A DNA stretch of 64,000 nt from Aquarana catesbeiana (Eukaryota; Chordata; Amphibia; Anura; Ranidae), in assembly GCF_042186555.1 (NCBI RefSeq), contig NC_133326.1, positions 441,738,147 through 441,802,146 of the forward strand. Reading direction: 5' to 3'. Position 1 is the stretch's first letter, and each line of letters starts with the position of its first letter. The translations under genes and the position numbers were made by a program. Shown here piece by piece: positions 20,688 to 32,157 of this stretch. The notes under the pieces are model-generated. The model saw only the letters and a list, made by a program, of their open reading frames with translations. It searched no databases and had not been told where the DNA came from.

Positions 20688-22303
20688 GCCATTGTGCGGT
20701 GTGCAGTCAGATATTGAAGGAGATAGGAAAATGGGAAAGACCACACCTGCTTTTGTCTCTGCATATAATCCTAGTTCATCCCCCTATTACCCCTGTGTAG
20801 TGCAGAAATTGCTTTTAAAATATGTTACACAAATTTCATGGTGCTGAAAAAAAAAAATGACACTGTTGCATTCTTGCAGTATTCTGTATGTTTCCTGGAT
20901 TCATAACTTGAATGGTTTGGAATTTTGTGGCCTTTTAAGTATTTCCAAATATGGAATCTGCATCTGGTTTTCCTGAATTTCTTTCCTCCTCTCCTCAAAG
21001 TCTCGTAAATTTATGGAAGAGGGTGGAAGGAGAGTGAAATACACATTGTAGCTGCTACAGCAGTAAAAAATAAAGCAACTGGAAAAGAAAATGTTTGTGC
21101 AGAGTTTACAGGAAAGAAGAACATAAACACTAAAAGCGTGATGTTCCCCCAAAATAATTCCAGAGCAATCCACAGGAAATCAGAGCACTTGAAATAATAT
21201 TTAACGCTTTGTAAACAAATTTAGTGTATGGATTCAGCGCTGTCTTGATATTTTCACCCTGAATAAATGTACTTGTGCAACAAAAAAAAAAATAACATAT
21301 GCCATTTTAGGACTCCTAATACCGGGTGTTCATTTCAAGCACTGTGTTTGCTATTCAAGCACAAATGCATGTGTTTGAATAGCAAATGCAGCGTTTAACA
21401 AGAAAAGGCTACGTTTGACTTGCTTTGCCTACAGTTAAAATGCAGCACAGTAGGTCATAGTGCATTCAGAGAAACTCAAAGTAGGTCAAATGGAGCCTCT
21501 GAACTGCCTTGTGTACGGCCCATTTAAAGTCAATAGAATTTTCCTAACCTGTGTTTGACATGCATTCCAAACACTCATCAAACACAGGATAATGCCTGTC
21601 AACATGTGCCCTTAATGATTCAAGTGTAAAATGGGATTAGTGGACCATAAATTCATTTTTTCGTTCGCAAAATGCTCAAATACCAGCTCTCCACCTCTAA
21701 TTTCCTTTCCCTTTCCTCCCCTAGTGCTTTATATTGGCTAAACAAAAACATCTGAAGCTGTAAAATACTTGTAATACACTTCCAAAACTATTAAAAAAAA
21801 GCTTTAAACTAAAAATGCCAGTAAATCTATACTCTCAGGTGTGAATGGAGTCTTACAGTTGGAGCACTTGGAATCACAGTACACACAAGCTCAGATCACA
21901 CACAGAACAGGAGGCACATACGGTCAGAGCACTCAATTTACAGCACCACCTAATAATTTGTTGTATATTGTGTTGGAAGAGAATGTTAGCATTATGGAAA
22001 AATTAGTATTTGTGCCCCGATGTTCATTTTTGAAGTAAGACATTGATTTGCAAGTTTGGGAAATTTACCTTGTGGCATCTGGGGCCTTCAAAATATGGGG
22101 CTTGGTTGGCACACAAATGTGTTCGGCAACATACAGGAGTGTAGGGGTGAGAAGAATGTTTCTGAACATAATCAATTGATAGTGAAATACGTTGGACAAT
22201 AGGGGCAAAATCCTGTTTCACCTGGCAGGGTTTTTATGTGCATATGTACTGTAAGCCAAGGCGATTATTGAGCATAGGTACAGTGAGTGCATTGTTTCTA
22301 TGT
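20688..22303. other. No supported gene; single-copy-looking AT-rich sequence
   Basis: A MITE right end (CTCAGGTGTGAATGGAGTC) lies near 21835. Otherwise I see neither coding motifs nor RNA genes. An intron or intergenic spacer is possible. Confidence 0.35.
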
Positions 22304-23251
22304 TTAACAACTTGAGGATCAGCCGCCGCAGTTATACTGCGGCAGCTTGGCTCCCTTGGGTAAATCGCTGTAGCTGTAAGTCGGCAGCTTTAAGACTAGG
22401 GGGCGCGCGCACAATGACGGAGCCAATGCGCTTGCCCAGCGGCCACGATGTCTGCCGGGCACCCGCAATCGCTCCTGAGAGAGGCAGAATGGAGATCTGT
22501 CAATGTAAACATGTCAATGTAAACATCTCCGTTCTGTCAGGAGAGTGGAGACAGATCTGCTGTTCATATTAAGTATGAACAGCGATCGGTCCCCTGCAGG
22601 CAGTCACATCTCCCCACGGTTAGAATCACTCCCTAGGACACACACTTAACCCCATGATCGCCCCCTAGTGTTAACCCATTCCCTGTCAATGACATTTATA
22701 CAGTAATCAATGTCAATGGTCCCAAAAAAAAGTGTCTGATCTGTCCGCTGCAATGTCGCAGTCCCGCAAAAAAAATCGCAGATCACCCCCATTACTAGTA
22801 AAAAGAAATAATAATAATAAAAATGCCATAAATATATCCCCAATTTTGTAGACGCTATAACTTTTGCGCAAACCAATCATTATACGCTTATTATGATTTT
22901 TTTTACCAAAAATATGTAGAAGAATACATATCGGCCTAAACTGAGGAAGAAATTAGTTTTTTTATATTTTTGGGGGGAATATTTATTATAGCAAAAAGTA
23001 AAAAATATTGCTTTTTCTTTTTCAAAATTGTTGTTCTTTTTTTTTTTGTTTATAGCGCAAAAAATAAAAACTGCAGAGGTGATCAAATACCACCAAAAGA
23101 AAGCTCTATTTGTGGGAAAAAAGGAACTAAATTTTGTTTGGGTACAGAGTTGTACGACCGCACAATTGTCAGTTAAAACGAGGCAGTGCCATATCGGAAA
23201 AAATGGCCTGATCATTAAGGGGGCAAATCCTTCCGGGGCTTAAGTGGTTAA
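22304..23251 (+). mobile_element. TTAA-family element, copy C
   Basis: Starts TTAACAACTTGAGGATCAGC and ends GGGGCTTAAGTGGTTAA. It lacks the minisatellite. The 3' half shares TATAACTTTTGCGCAAACCA, AATATGTAGAAGAATACATA and AAGAAAGCTCTATTTGTGGG with the copies at 40053 and 40998. Confidence 0.8.
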
Positions 23252-24760
23252 TAAATGTTCTTAAGAATATGTTACACTATCTGATCTATGTTATCGGTTG
23301 TGAGTGGAAAATAAAAGTATACAAGATATGAACAGAGGAACATTTTAAATAAGCACTGTTCTAGTAACAGGGGATCATTGTGTTCTGTTGAGTTTCCTTT
23401 TTGCACTTGGGAATGCAATTTACAGGCATACCCCACTTTTAAGTACACAGTTAGTCCACCATAGACGAGTAGAAAACCAAAGTTATGTTGATTGGAAACT
23501 GAAAATGGCGCATACAATTTCTTTTGTTTTTCCAAACAGAATTGAGCATGTTGGATCAGGCACTTTCAATTGTGGCACGAAAATCGGGTTTCGCAGCTAG
23601 CACACTAATGATGTGAAAAACGAACGACCAAGAATTTTTGTTTGGTTTTCAACTCGTCACACATTTAAGGTATTATTGTACAATAAATACTTACATAGTA
23701 ACAGTGTTATATATATTAGAGAATCTATTTCTACCCCCTGCCCGTAGTGACGTAAGTGCCATTCTCTGCAGCTTTTTCATGTGAGCCCAAGGTGTCGTGA
23801 TGGAAATGGTTTTTACAGGGTGAGAACAAGTTTGGGTTTTGGTGGAGCTCTGAGTGGTGGTCACTCAGAGTCTTGTGAATGACATAGCCAGAGAGGACAG
23901 GAGTATTGCAGTGAAAGCTATGCTGTCCCGTTGAGATTTCTCTTTACTACATGTACCGTAGATACTAGTGACAGTAATTTTCTACAAAGTGAGAATTCCT
24001 CTATTAAAGGGTTAGTTCACCTTTCCCGAAAAACTGCCCATGCAAATAAGGGGTGTCGGTAGATAAAAACAAACTGTGGAGCTCTGACTAAAGTTGAATA
24101 ATGCCCTGGTGTAAGCCATTTACGTACCTCCTGTAACTTGACTGGAATAATCCCTTTGTCAATCTAGAACACTTTCTCTTCACTTTCTGTCCTGTAGGAA
24201 CAAACAAAAATGAGAGAAAGTGAGGGAAATTCCCCTTTAGACCATTATCACTGAACCAAATGCCCCCACTAGAAGATGTCCACTTTGTTCTTGTAACAAC
24301 TCAAAATGTTGGATTTCTCATCCTGTTTTCTCCTATTGACATTGGTTACCAGGACAAATAGAGAGTGTGAATCTCTCCATCATACACCCAGACAGCAAAA
24401 AAAAAAAAAAACTGACAGAGGTTCTACCCTCTCACAACTGTATCAAAATCTAAAAGAAAATTTGTTTTAGATACACATATTTTCTAAAAAATAATTTATT
24501 TACCTTACCTATCACCACTGTTTAACCTCACTTTCATTGCCAGTTGCTAAATTTATTCATACCACCAGGGGGAGGCGTTCTGCAAGTGCATTGTACATTA
24601 CATCACATGCTTGTAGCATGCTGCAACACTACAACTCCCAGGATCCCTCAAGCACATTGCTGTGCCCAAAACATTCACACAACAATATCATTCCATATGT
24701 GACTACCTGTAGATGATTTTTGGAATTGCAGCTGGCTTCTTCACAAAAATCCAGAAACTG
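23252..24760. other. No supported gene; repeat fragments
   Basis: ACAGGCATACCCCACTTTTA at about 23422 recurs at about 63504, and AAAGGGTTAGTTCACCTTTC at about 24006 looks like a dispersed repeat. No gene is seen. Confidence 0.35.
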
Positions 24761-25195
24761 TAATGCCCCGTACACACGGTCACAGAAAATGTGTGATAGG
24801 ACCTTGTTGTCGGAAATTCCCACCCTGTGTAGGCTTCATCACACATTTTCCATCGGATTTTCCGACACACAAAGTTTGAGAGCAGGCTATAAAATTTTCC
24901 GACAACAAAATGGATTTTGTTGTCGGAATTTCTGATCGTGTGTACACAAATCCGACACACAAAGTGCCACGCATGCTCAGAATAAATAAAGAGATGAAAG
25001 CTATTGGCTACTGCCCCGTTTATAGTCCCGACGTACGTGTTTTACGTCACCGCGTTCAGAACGATCGGATTTTCCGACAACTTTGTGTGACCGTGTGTAT
25101 GCAAGACAAGTTTGAGCCAACATCCGTCGGAAAAAATCCTAGGATTTTGTTGTCGGAATGTCCAATCAATGTCCGACCGTGTGTACAGGGCATTA
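24761..25195. mobile_element. MITE with CCCGTACACACGGTC ends
   Basis: TAATGCCCCGTACACACGGTC on the left mirrors GACCGTGTGTACAGGGCATTA on the right, about 20 bases with one mismatch. The interior repeats TTTTCCGACAACA and TGTTGTCGGAA in both orientations. No transposase is present. Confidence 0.9.
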
Positions 25196-26206
25196 GATGT
25201 GTGGACCCCCTCTCTTATTCAGAGGAGTCCTAATCATGTGTGGGGTTTATTTAACAGTAGATGCTTTAAAAAAAAATGACCCAAGTTTAGCTTAGCTTTT
25301 TTTTCTGGTTTAAACTTGTTCAGGAATTTGACATATTTAGAATATAAAACATGCAGAGATAAGTGATTACTAGCAAAAAGGAGGTAGAGATTTGCTGGAG
25401 GTGAAGTATTTGCAAGCTGTCTTATTACTCATATAGCAAGAGCATTGCTTGTTCATTAATATTTCATAGAACAGACTTCCATTTTAGTGCAGTCTGGACA
25501 ACGAAGAAACATCAGGTCTCTGTAGCCATTAGCTTTTAATATTGCTATAGTTCTTCAGCAACCTTTACTTGACATGTAGCAGATAGATCTAAAGAAGACA
25601 AACATTTTATACATTTTTAAACATGCAAGATTTAATTCCCTTTTCTTAATTTTCCTAAGTTAGAATGATGCATTTTCTATATTTCTGTCAGGAAGTGACC
25701 CACATTTGAAAAGCAGTGGCTGTTTCCTATTTTTCGTTCTCTTTACTGCAGTTGCTACATATGTAAAGAATATTGCAGATATTGTACCTTTTACATGACT
25801 GGGGGAATTTTACTTTATAAGCTGCAGAAAGGTAGTGGTCTGTTTGTCGCAGGAATAAGCAAAGTAGCAGATTTTCTTGACATGTGGGCTTATTCAGTAA
25901 AGCATAGTGCAGTATGAACAGCAAAACCAATTAAAATCAATCCATCAATGACTGGACTGCAGTAAATTGGAATGTGTTAGTTTGCAAGAAAAGTAGTGTG
26001 TAATAGGGGAAATTTTCGTGTAGAAAATCAACACACCAACCCCAAATATAAAAGTGGTTATATCTCTTATATCTTACATGTACTGTATATCTTACTAAAA
26101 CAGTGTACTCAAAATTTCTAAAAAGGACGTTCCAGCATACAAATCAGCTGATAAGACTTTACCGTTGGAGACATATTACTCTGCGCATCCATTCATCTGT
26201 CTGCTG
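25196..26206. other. No supported gene
   Basis: AT-rich sequence without repeat ends or coding motifs that I can recognise. Confidence 0.35.
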
Positions 26207-26521
26207 AAAGGGCTCTTTCATCTGTCTAATCCCCACTGAGCAGGCGGATGACAGGCCCGTGTCTGCTCCGCTTGTGCAGAGCAGACACAGCCCAGTTTCC
26301 TCTATAGGCGGTCGGATGTAAACGATCTAATTGTCATTTGATCCGATCCACCAGACGGATGGGGAACGGATTCCTCAAACATCTGTTAGCTGATCAGATC
26401 GGAAGTCGACGGGTGCTCATTTACATCCACCACTCCATAGAGCACAATGGATAGTCCCATCGGGTCGCCCAAAAAACTGACAGGCTGACCTGATCGGTCC
26501 ACCCGCGTGAAAGAGCCCTTA
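26207..26521. mobile_element. MITE with AAGGGCTCTTTCA ends
   Basis: AAGGGCTCTTTCATCTG on the left mirrors CGCGTGAAAGAGCCCTTA on the right. It is 315 bases, non-coding, with GATC-rich internal text. Confidence 0.8.
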
Positions 26522-27997
26522 CTGTTCCATGAAACTTAGAAGTGCGTACTGAGCTGTTTATCCAGCGCATTTCCCAAACAAGGTGCATTTTTTCAGGGAT
26601 ACATGTGCAGCTAAGACATCTTATTAAAATCCAAAAACCTATATATAAATGTGTGTAAGAATTTCTCCAAAAGCATAATATTCTGAAGTATACTCCAGGG
26701 GCATAGTTTTCTTTCATACACATCTCATATAGAAGCTTTTGTAAACATTGCATGGGCTTTGAACCTGCATATCTTATTAAAAACATGATGATATCCTGAT
26801 TCCCTGTTATAGAATGTGTCCCCAGAGGGCCGAGTCACCTTCAAGAGAAGGTGGAATATACAGTAACATTTTTTATAATACTTTGAAGCAGAACTCAGGC
26901 CAAAAACAATATTTGTAAAAGTAAGAGTACACACTCCCAAAGGATCACTCACTCGACAGCTCATCCATTCTGAAAGCAAACCAGAACTATTTTCAATGAA
27001 TGCAAGGCATTCTGTGATCAGAAGATGGGATATCATAATGTTCATATGCAACTCCTCCAATCACAGGATACCTTTCATTTTTATTTTGTAAACTACAAAA
27101 CACTGCCTCCCTATGTGATGGAGAGAGTGTTTGTTGTCCAAATCAGGAGACCAACATATGACAGGAAGTGTTACTAGGAGCAGTATCAAGTGAAAATAAA
27201 GAAAAAAGAGCCAATAAAAAGTCAACTAATGCAGCCATTGCCAAGGACTGATCAGCTGGAAAATATAAAATTTTGCATTTGGATTTAGTTGCGCTTTTAA
27301 AGAACACATTTACAAATATCCCCCTCCCCCCAGCCCTCCTTTTTTTTTTAGCTCCCTCAATACACCACTCACCACTCCTCCAGGGCCTTTTTTACCTTCT
27401 TGGATGGCTGACGTCTTCCACATTGTGTGCAGTGTCGCCGGTAAAAATCTGTTGGCAGCCTGCCCATGTCTGCATGCTTATGTCCCATAGACTTGAATTG
27501 AATATTGCTCTTGATGTATTGGTACATCCCATTGATGTTGGTGCATAGGAATTGGCAGATGTCAGAAAGTGAGGACATGGGGTAATAATGGGGATGGGGC
27601 ACAGTGTGATATTTTGAAGGGCTGGGGAGGAGAGCAGAGGATTGTTTTTTTCTTTTGTGAACTGTTTTTTAAAGTAAGTTCAGTTTTTTGGGGGGTTTTT
27701 TTGCGTCAAATTGCCTCCAATTGACTCCAGCTGAACGCCATTAGACCCGCTATGACTAACAGCAGATCAGGGGTGGGGCAACGAGAGAAGAGGATAGTGA
27801 TCTGCGGGGACTGACATGGAGGTAGTGGTGAGGGGAGCTATAAAAGAGGAGTGTGGGACAAGCTCACAGAGGGCATGGGGTGGGAAGGTAGAGGGGAGAA
27901 GACAGTGCAGCAACTGCTACTGTGCAGTAGTCATGGATCATTTCTCTTCCACTCAGCGGCCCCGTCCCGCATGGCACCTGTGTGGAGGGGGTATGGT
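26522..27997. other. No supported gene
   Basis: Mixed AT-rich and C-rich sequence; several open frames under 125 codons have no recognisable domain. Confidence 0.35.
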
Positions 27998-28797
27998 CAG
28001 GGCCGGCCCAAGACATTGTGCTGCCTGGGCCCCAGAGTGAATTGCTGCCCCCCCCCCAAAAAAAATCACGCCCACCAAAAGGCCCCCCATTCATTATTTT
28101 ATATCATGATAACTAAAATTAAATTAATCAGAAAATCAGATTAAAAATGCCATAAATCTACCCCCTATATTGCAGACGTGATAACTTTTACGCAAACCAA
28201 TCATTATACGCCAATTGCAATTTTTTTTTTTAACCAAACATATGTAGCAGAATACATATTGGTCTAAACTGATGAAGACTTTTTCGTATAGCCAATATCT
28301 ATAGGAGAGGTTTCCACCATCCCTGCTAGGTTTCATTTTATACAGTGTATCATATTTTCAGTTTGGATATTGGATGTGTATTATATGTGAAGTTGCGTAT
28401 CAGTGACCGATATATACATAACAGTGCTTAGCGGCAGGCCTTTTGCTGACACTTTTTTTATTTTACCCCCAGTAGTTTATTGTAAATAGTAGTGTGGTGA
28501 TTACCTATTATACTAAAGATTGGCATGTGGAAATAATAATAATGTGGAAAAAATAATAAACATCAACAGATTTCAGTTGTGCCCCACCAGGCCGGCCCCC
28601 CATGGACAATGTGCCTGGCTGTTGAGTTTATCGCCCCATCCCTGCACTCAGTGCAATGATTGGCACTGATAGGTGGCACTGATTGGCAGCACTAATTGAC
28701 ACTTATAGGCAGCACTGATCGGCAGCATTTAGTGGCACTGATTGGCAGGTTTGTTTTGTTTAATAAATGTTTAAATGTAAAAAATTTTCTGTATTAC
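27998..28797. mobile_element. Composite of repeat fragments
   Basis: CAGGGCCGGCCCAAGACATT opens the block and CACCAGGCCGGCCCCCC closes part of it near 28600, an imperfect inverted pair. Between them 28140-28270 is a piece of the TTAA-family 3' region (CGCAAACCAATCATTATACG). At 28660-28745 is a short run of GGCACTGATTGGCAG units. Confidence 0.45.
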
Positions 28798-29223
28798 TTA
28801 AGGCTGCTTTCACACTGGAGCGGGCATGCGTTGACGGTAAAACGCTGTTAGTTTTAGCGGCTCTTTACCGTCATTTTAGCGGCGCTATTCGGCTGCTAGC
28901 GGGGTGCTTATAACGCAGCTAGCGGCTGAGGAAGGGGTTAAATGCGCCCCTAAATCGCTGCTGCCGAAACGCTTTTCATGCGCTTCGGCAGCGGTGCGCA
29001 TTCATTTCAATGGGCAGGAGTGGTGGAGGAGCAGTATACACCGCTCCAAAGATGCCGCTTGCAGGACTTTTTTTTAAAAAATCCTGCCAGCGCATCGCCT
29101 CAGTGTGAAAGCACTCAAGCTTTCACACTGAGACTGCAGGGGAGTGACGTTTTTCAGGCACTTTACAGGTGCTATTTGTAGCCCAAAAGCGCCTGAAAAA
29201 CGCCCCAGTGTGAAAGGGGTCTA
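28798..29223. mobile_element. MITE with TTTCACACTGGGGCG-type ends
   Basis: TTAAGGCTGCTTTCACACTGG on the left pairs with CCAGTGTGAAAGGGGTCTAA on the right. The internal AGCGGCGCT-type text and CTTTCACACTGAGACTGCAG near 29120 suggest a further internal inverted copy. Non-coding. Confidence 0.8.
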
Positions 29224-29239
29224 ACTGTTAGATTTTATG

Positions 29240-29392
29240 AGATGAAGGGAAAAAAAAAAAAGAAAAAAAAAAAATCGGCCTAATATATCGGCCCAAAAAA
29301 AATCGGCATCTTATATCGGCCATCAGCCACTGCGATTTCTAAATATCGGCATCGGCCAGGGAAAAACCCATATCGGTCGACCTCTACACTCT
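29240..29392. repeat. ATATCGGC short tandem text
   Basis: AATCGGCC, ATATCGGCC and ATCGGCATC recur closely after two A runs. Confidence 0.5.
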
Positions 29393-29790
29393 ATTACTTT
29401 TATATATGGTAAACATATCCCCCCTAATTGCCTCTTCCTAAGTGAGAATAAATTCAGTTCAGCTAATCTTTCCTTGTAGCTTAGCTCCTCCATGTCTTTT
29501 ATCAGTTTGGTTGTCCTTCTCTGCACTTTCTCCAGTTCCCCAGTATCCTTTTTGTGAACTGGTGCCCAAAAATGAGCTGCATATTGCAGATGAGGTCATA
29601 CTAATGATTTGTACAGAGACAAAATTGTCTTCTTTTGTGGAGTCTATTCCTCGTTTATTACAAGAAAATATTTTGCTAGCCTTAGAAACAGCATTGCATG
29701 CTATTATGTCTATGATCTACCAGAACATCCAGATCCTTCTCAACCATTGACTCCCCCAGCTGTTCCCCTCCTAGAATGTATGATGCTTAT
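29323..29790 (-). pseudogene. CR1-like LINE C-terminal fragment
   Basis: The minus strand reads LEKVQRRTTKLIKDMEELSY and KERLAELNLFSLRKRQLGG, the motif following the RT domain in CR1-type LINEs (VQRRATK...SYEERL..LGLFSLEKRR). The adjoining 29530-29790 is dispersed-repeat sequence without further open RT motifs. Heavily truncated. Confidence 0.7.
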
Positions 29791-29799
29791 TAAAAGTGT

Positions 29800-30065
29800 T
29801 GGACAAAGGGTTCAGGCTGAACAAAAGTTTGGCCCAAACATTGGCTGTTAGCCTGTTCGGCCTGCCGAACGCCCCACAATCCACTGCGCATCTCACAGTG
29901 CATTCTAAGCCCTGGTTGGCTGAAGCAATGAAGACTTTGCCCAATCAGGGCATAGAACACTGTCCGAGCCATGATTGGAGAAAGTCATGATAACTTAGTC
30001 CAATCATGGTTCATTGCTTATAGACCCACCCCATCCTATAAAAAGTTCCTTCCCAGAGGAGCCAT
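29800..30065 (+). promoter_or_regulatory. Repeat with a TATA-box-like site
   Basis: CCTATAAAAAGTTCCTTCCC near 30036-30055 resembles a TATA box in a repeat-type setting (Tc1, LTR or other). No downstream gene was identified, so a role is speculative. Confidence 0.25.
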
Positions 30066-30164
30066 TTGCAGTGTGATATTGGAGTGAAAATAGAAAGAAC
30101 AGGGCTCTGTTTATTGCTACTAGTGAGTTAGTGTGCTATTGCGATTCTATTGTGATAGTGCAGC

Positions 30165-31195
30165 GTCCGTGTAGTGCGTCTGTGCAGTTTTACTGCAGTA
30201 TATTGAAGTGTGTCAATTAGAGCTGCATGATTATGAATAAAATGAATTACAATTTTTCTGCTTAGAATAAAGATCACAGTTCTCCCGGCGTAACATCTTT
30301 CACGTTATATAAAAAAATTGGGCTAACTATAGTGTTTCATTTTTTTAAATTCATTGAAGTGTATGTTTTCCCAAAAAATTGCATTTGAAAGACCACTGTG
30401 GAAATGCAGTGTAACATAAAATATTGCAACGCTCCCCATTTTATTCTCTAGGGTCTCTGCTAAAAAAAATATATATGTATAATGTTTGGGGGTTCTAAGT
30501 AATTTTCTAGCAAAAAATACTGATTTTAACCTGACCTTATTTACAGACCAAAGTTCATTACTTTGATCTAAAAGAACCAAAAGATACTTTGTATCAATTC
30601 TCTATCTCTCAGCGCTGAGGTATGTTTGCGGGCTTTTTTTTTGTTGTTGTTGACAGCTCTGAGCAGAGGCTCTGCACTGTTTACATAGAATCGGGGAAAT
30701 GTTAGATTAAGATCAAGAGTGGGGATGACTCAAGATTGCGTTTTCTTTCTTTTTTTTTAATTACGATTAATCGTGCAGCTCTAGTGTCAATGTAGTGCAT
30801 CCATGCAGTTTTACTGCAGTATATTGAAGTGCGTCAGTGCAGTTTTACTGCAGTGTATTGTAGTGCATCAGTGCAGTTTTACTGCAGTATATTGTGCATC
30901 AGTGCAGTTTTACTGCAGTATACTGCAATGCATCAGTGCAGTCTTACTGGTAGTGTGCAGTGCAGTTTTACTGCAGTGTATCGTAGTGCGTCAGTGCAGT
31001 TTTACTGCAGTATATTGTAGTGCGTCAGCGCAGTTTTACTGCAGTATATTGTAGTGTGTCCATGCAGTTTTACTGCAGTATATTGAAGTGCGTCAGTGAA
31101 GTTTTACTGCAGTGTATTGTAGTGCCATCAATGCAGTTTTACTGCAGTATATTGTAGTGCATCAGTGCAGTTTTACTGCAGTATATTGAAGTGAC
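30165..31195 (+). repeat. Minisatellite, unit about 35-38 bp, GCAGTTTTACTGCAG core
   Basis: TGTAGTGCGTCAGTGCAGTT plus TTACTGCAGTATAT is repeated about a dozen times. The core GCAG-TTTTA-CTGC is itself self-complementary. The array is split by a hAT-like element at 30218-30783. Confidence 0.9.
30218..30783. mobile_element. hAT-like non-autonomous element
   Basis: TAGAGCTGCATGATTAT on the left mirrors ATTAATCGTGCAGCTCTA on the right, and GTGTCAAT flanks both ends exactly (30210-30217 and 30784-30791). An 8-bp target duplication is the hallmark of hAT transposons. It is 566 bases long with no transposase. Confidence 0.9.
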
Positions 31196-31815
31196 ATTTC
31201 TGTCAGCGGCAGTCCTCAAGTTTAAAGTGCACCAAACACCACTTTCCATTGATTGAAGTGCATCCAATTACACATTTTTCCGTCTCTATTACATTTGGAT
31301 AATAAGCCACCCCCCAATCATATTGAGGAGGCCAACAAGAAGAGGCAGACATTTCCATGAGGGGGCCAGCAGGGTCTGTCCAGAGGCAAAGGTGGACGTG
31401 GTCCGTCTTCAGGTAGGGCACAGTTTTCTCTGTTTAGTGATGTTGCCTGTGCTATCCAGCCATAGGTGGACTGTCTTACTAAACCATCCTCATCCTCTAT
31501 CACCCAAGCAGAGACTAGTGCTCAGTCCACCGCAGCTGCCAGAGTGGCTTATTCTGCCTCCTTGTCCACAGCTACTCCTGCCATAGCCCAAGCATCATGC
31601 ATGCAGGGCTGATCTGTGCAGCACCTTTTTCGATTTACTGAAGTTAATCGTTCCCAATACAGCTGATGATTAGAAAACAAGTGTTTTACTTCAGAGACTG
31701 TGTCTTTTATGCTGGTATTTCTTTCACGTTTTGCGTTTGTTTTATATTGAACATTTCAAACAAGCTATTTTATTTATTTTTGGGCAGTATATTTTTATTC
31801 TTATTTCTCTACATT
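31196..31815. other. No supported gene; host of the L1 insertion
   Basis: Contains open frames at 31323-31586 (plus) and 31318-31503 (minus) without known domains. Confidence 0.35.
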
Positions 31816-31831
31816 GATTAATCATATTTTT
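31816..31831. repeat. L1 target-site duplication, left copy
   Basis: GATTAATCATATTTTT, identical to 38947-38962. Confidence 0.95.
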
Positions 31832-31850
31832 TTTTTTTTTTTATAAATTC

Positions 31851-31856
31851 TTTATT
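31851..31856 (-). terminator. L1 polyadenylation signal AATAAA
   Basis: AATAAA on the minus strand about nine bases before the poly-A tail, in the position expected for an L1 3' end. Confidence 0.85.
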
Positions 31857-32039
31857 TTCTGCCAATCATATATCACATGCCACATGGAACATATTCTTTT
31901 AAACATCATATCAGCATATACATATTCTTTCTATCATAATATAGCTTTTTCACTCATTTCCTTACCAATTGGTTCTGAGTCTCTTCTATTCCAAGGGCAA
32001 GCATATAATTCCCCCTTTTTCATTTCCCTTAACCCCATT

Positions 32040-32135
32040 ACCCCCCCCCCCCCCCCCACCCCACCAGTACAAGGAAAAAAAAAAAAAGTTATTTACCCCA
32101 CCCCCCCGAAAAGGGGGGGGGGAGGGGGGGAGCCC
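32040..32135 (-). repeat. L1 3' UTR homopolymer tracts
   Basis: An 18-base C run (plus strand) is followed by an A run, CCCCCCC, and then an 11-base and an 8-base G run. L1 3' UTRs in mammals also carry G-rich tracts; here runs on both strands could form a hairpin or a quadruplex. Confidence 0.75.
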
Positions 32136-32157
32136 CTCTCCTCAGGTCCATTTGATC

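Noticed and set aside
22880..23215. 111-codon minus-strand frame
   Set aside because: It lies within the AT-rich 3' part of a TTAA element; matching frames occur in the other copies for the same reason.
30803..31054. Cysteine-rich-looking 83-codon frame
   Set aside because: It is the GCAGTTTTACTGCAG minisatellite read in frame.
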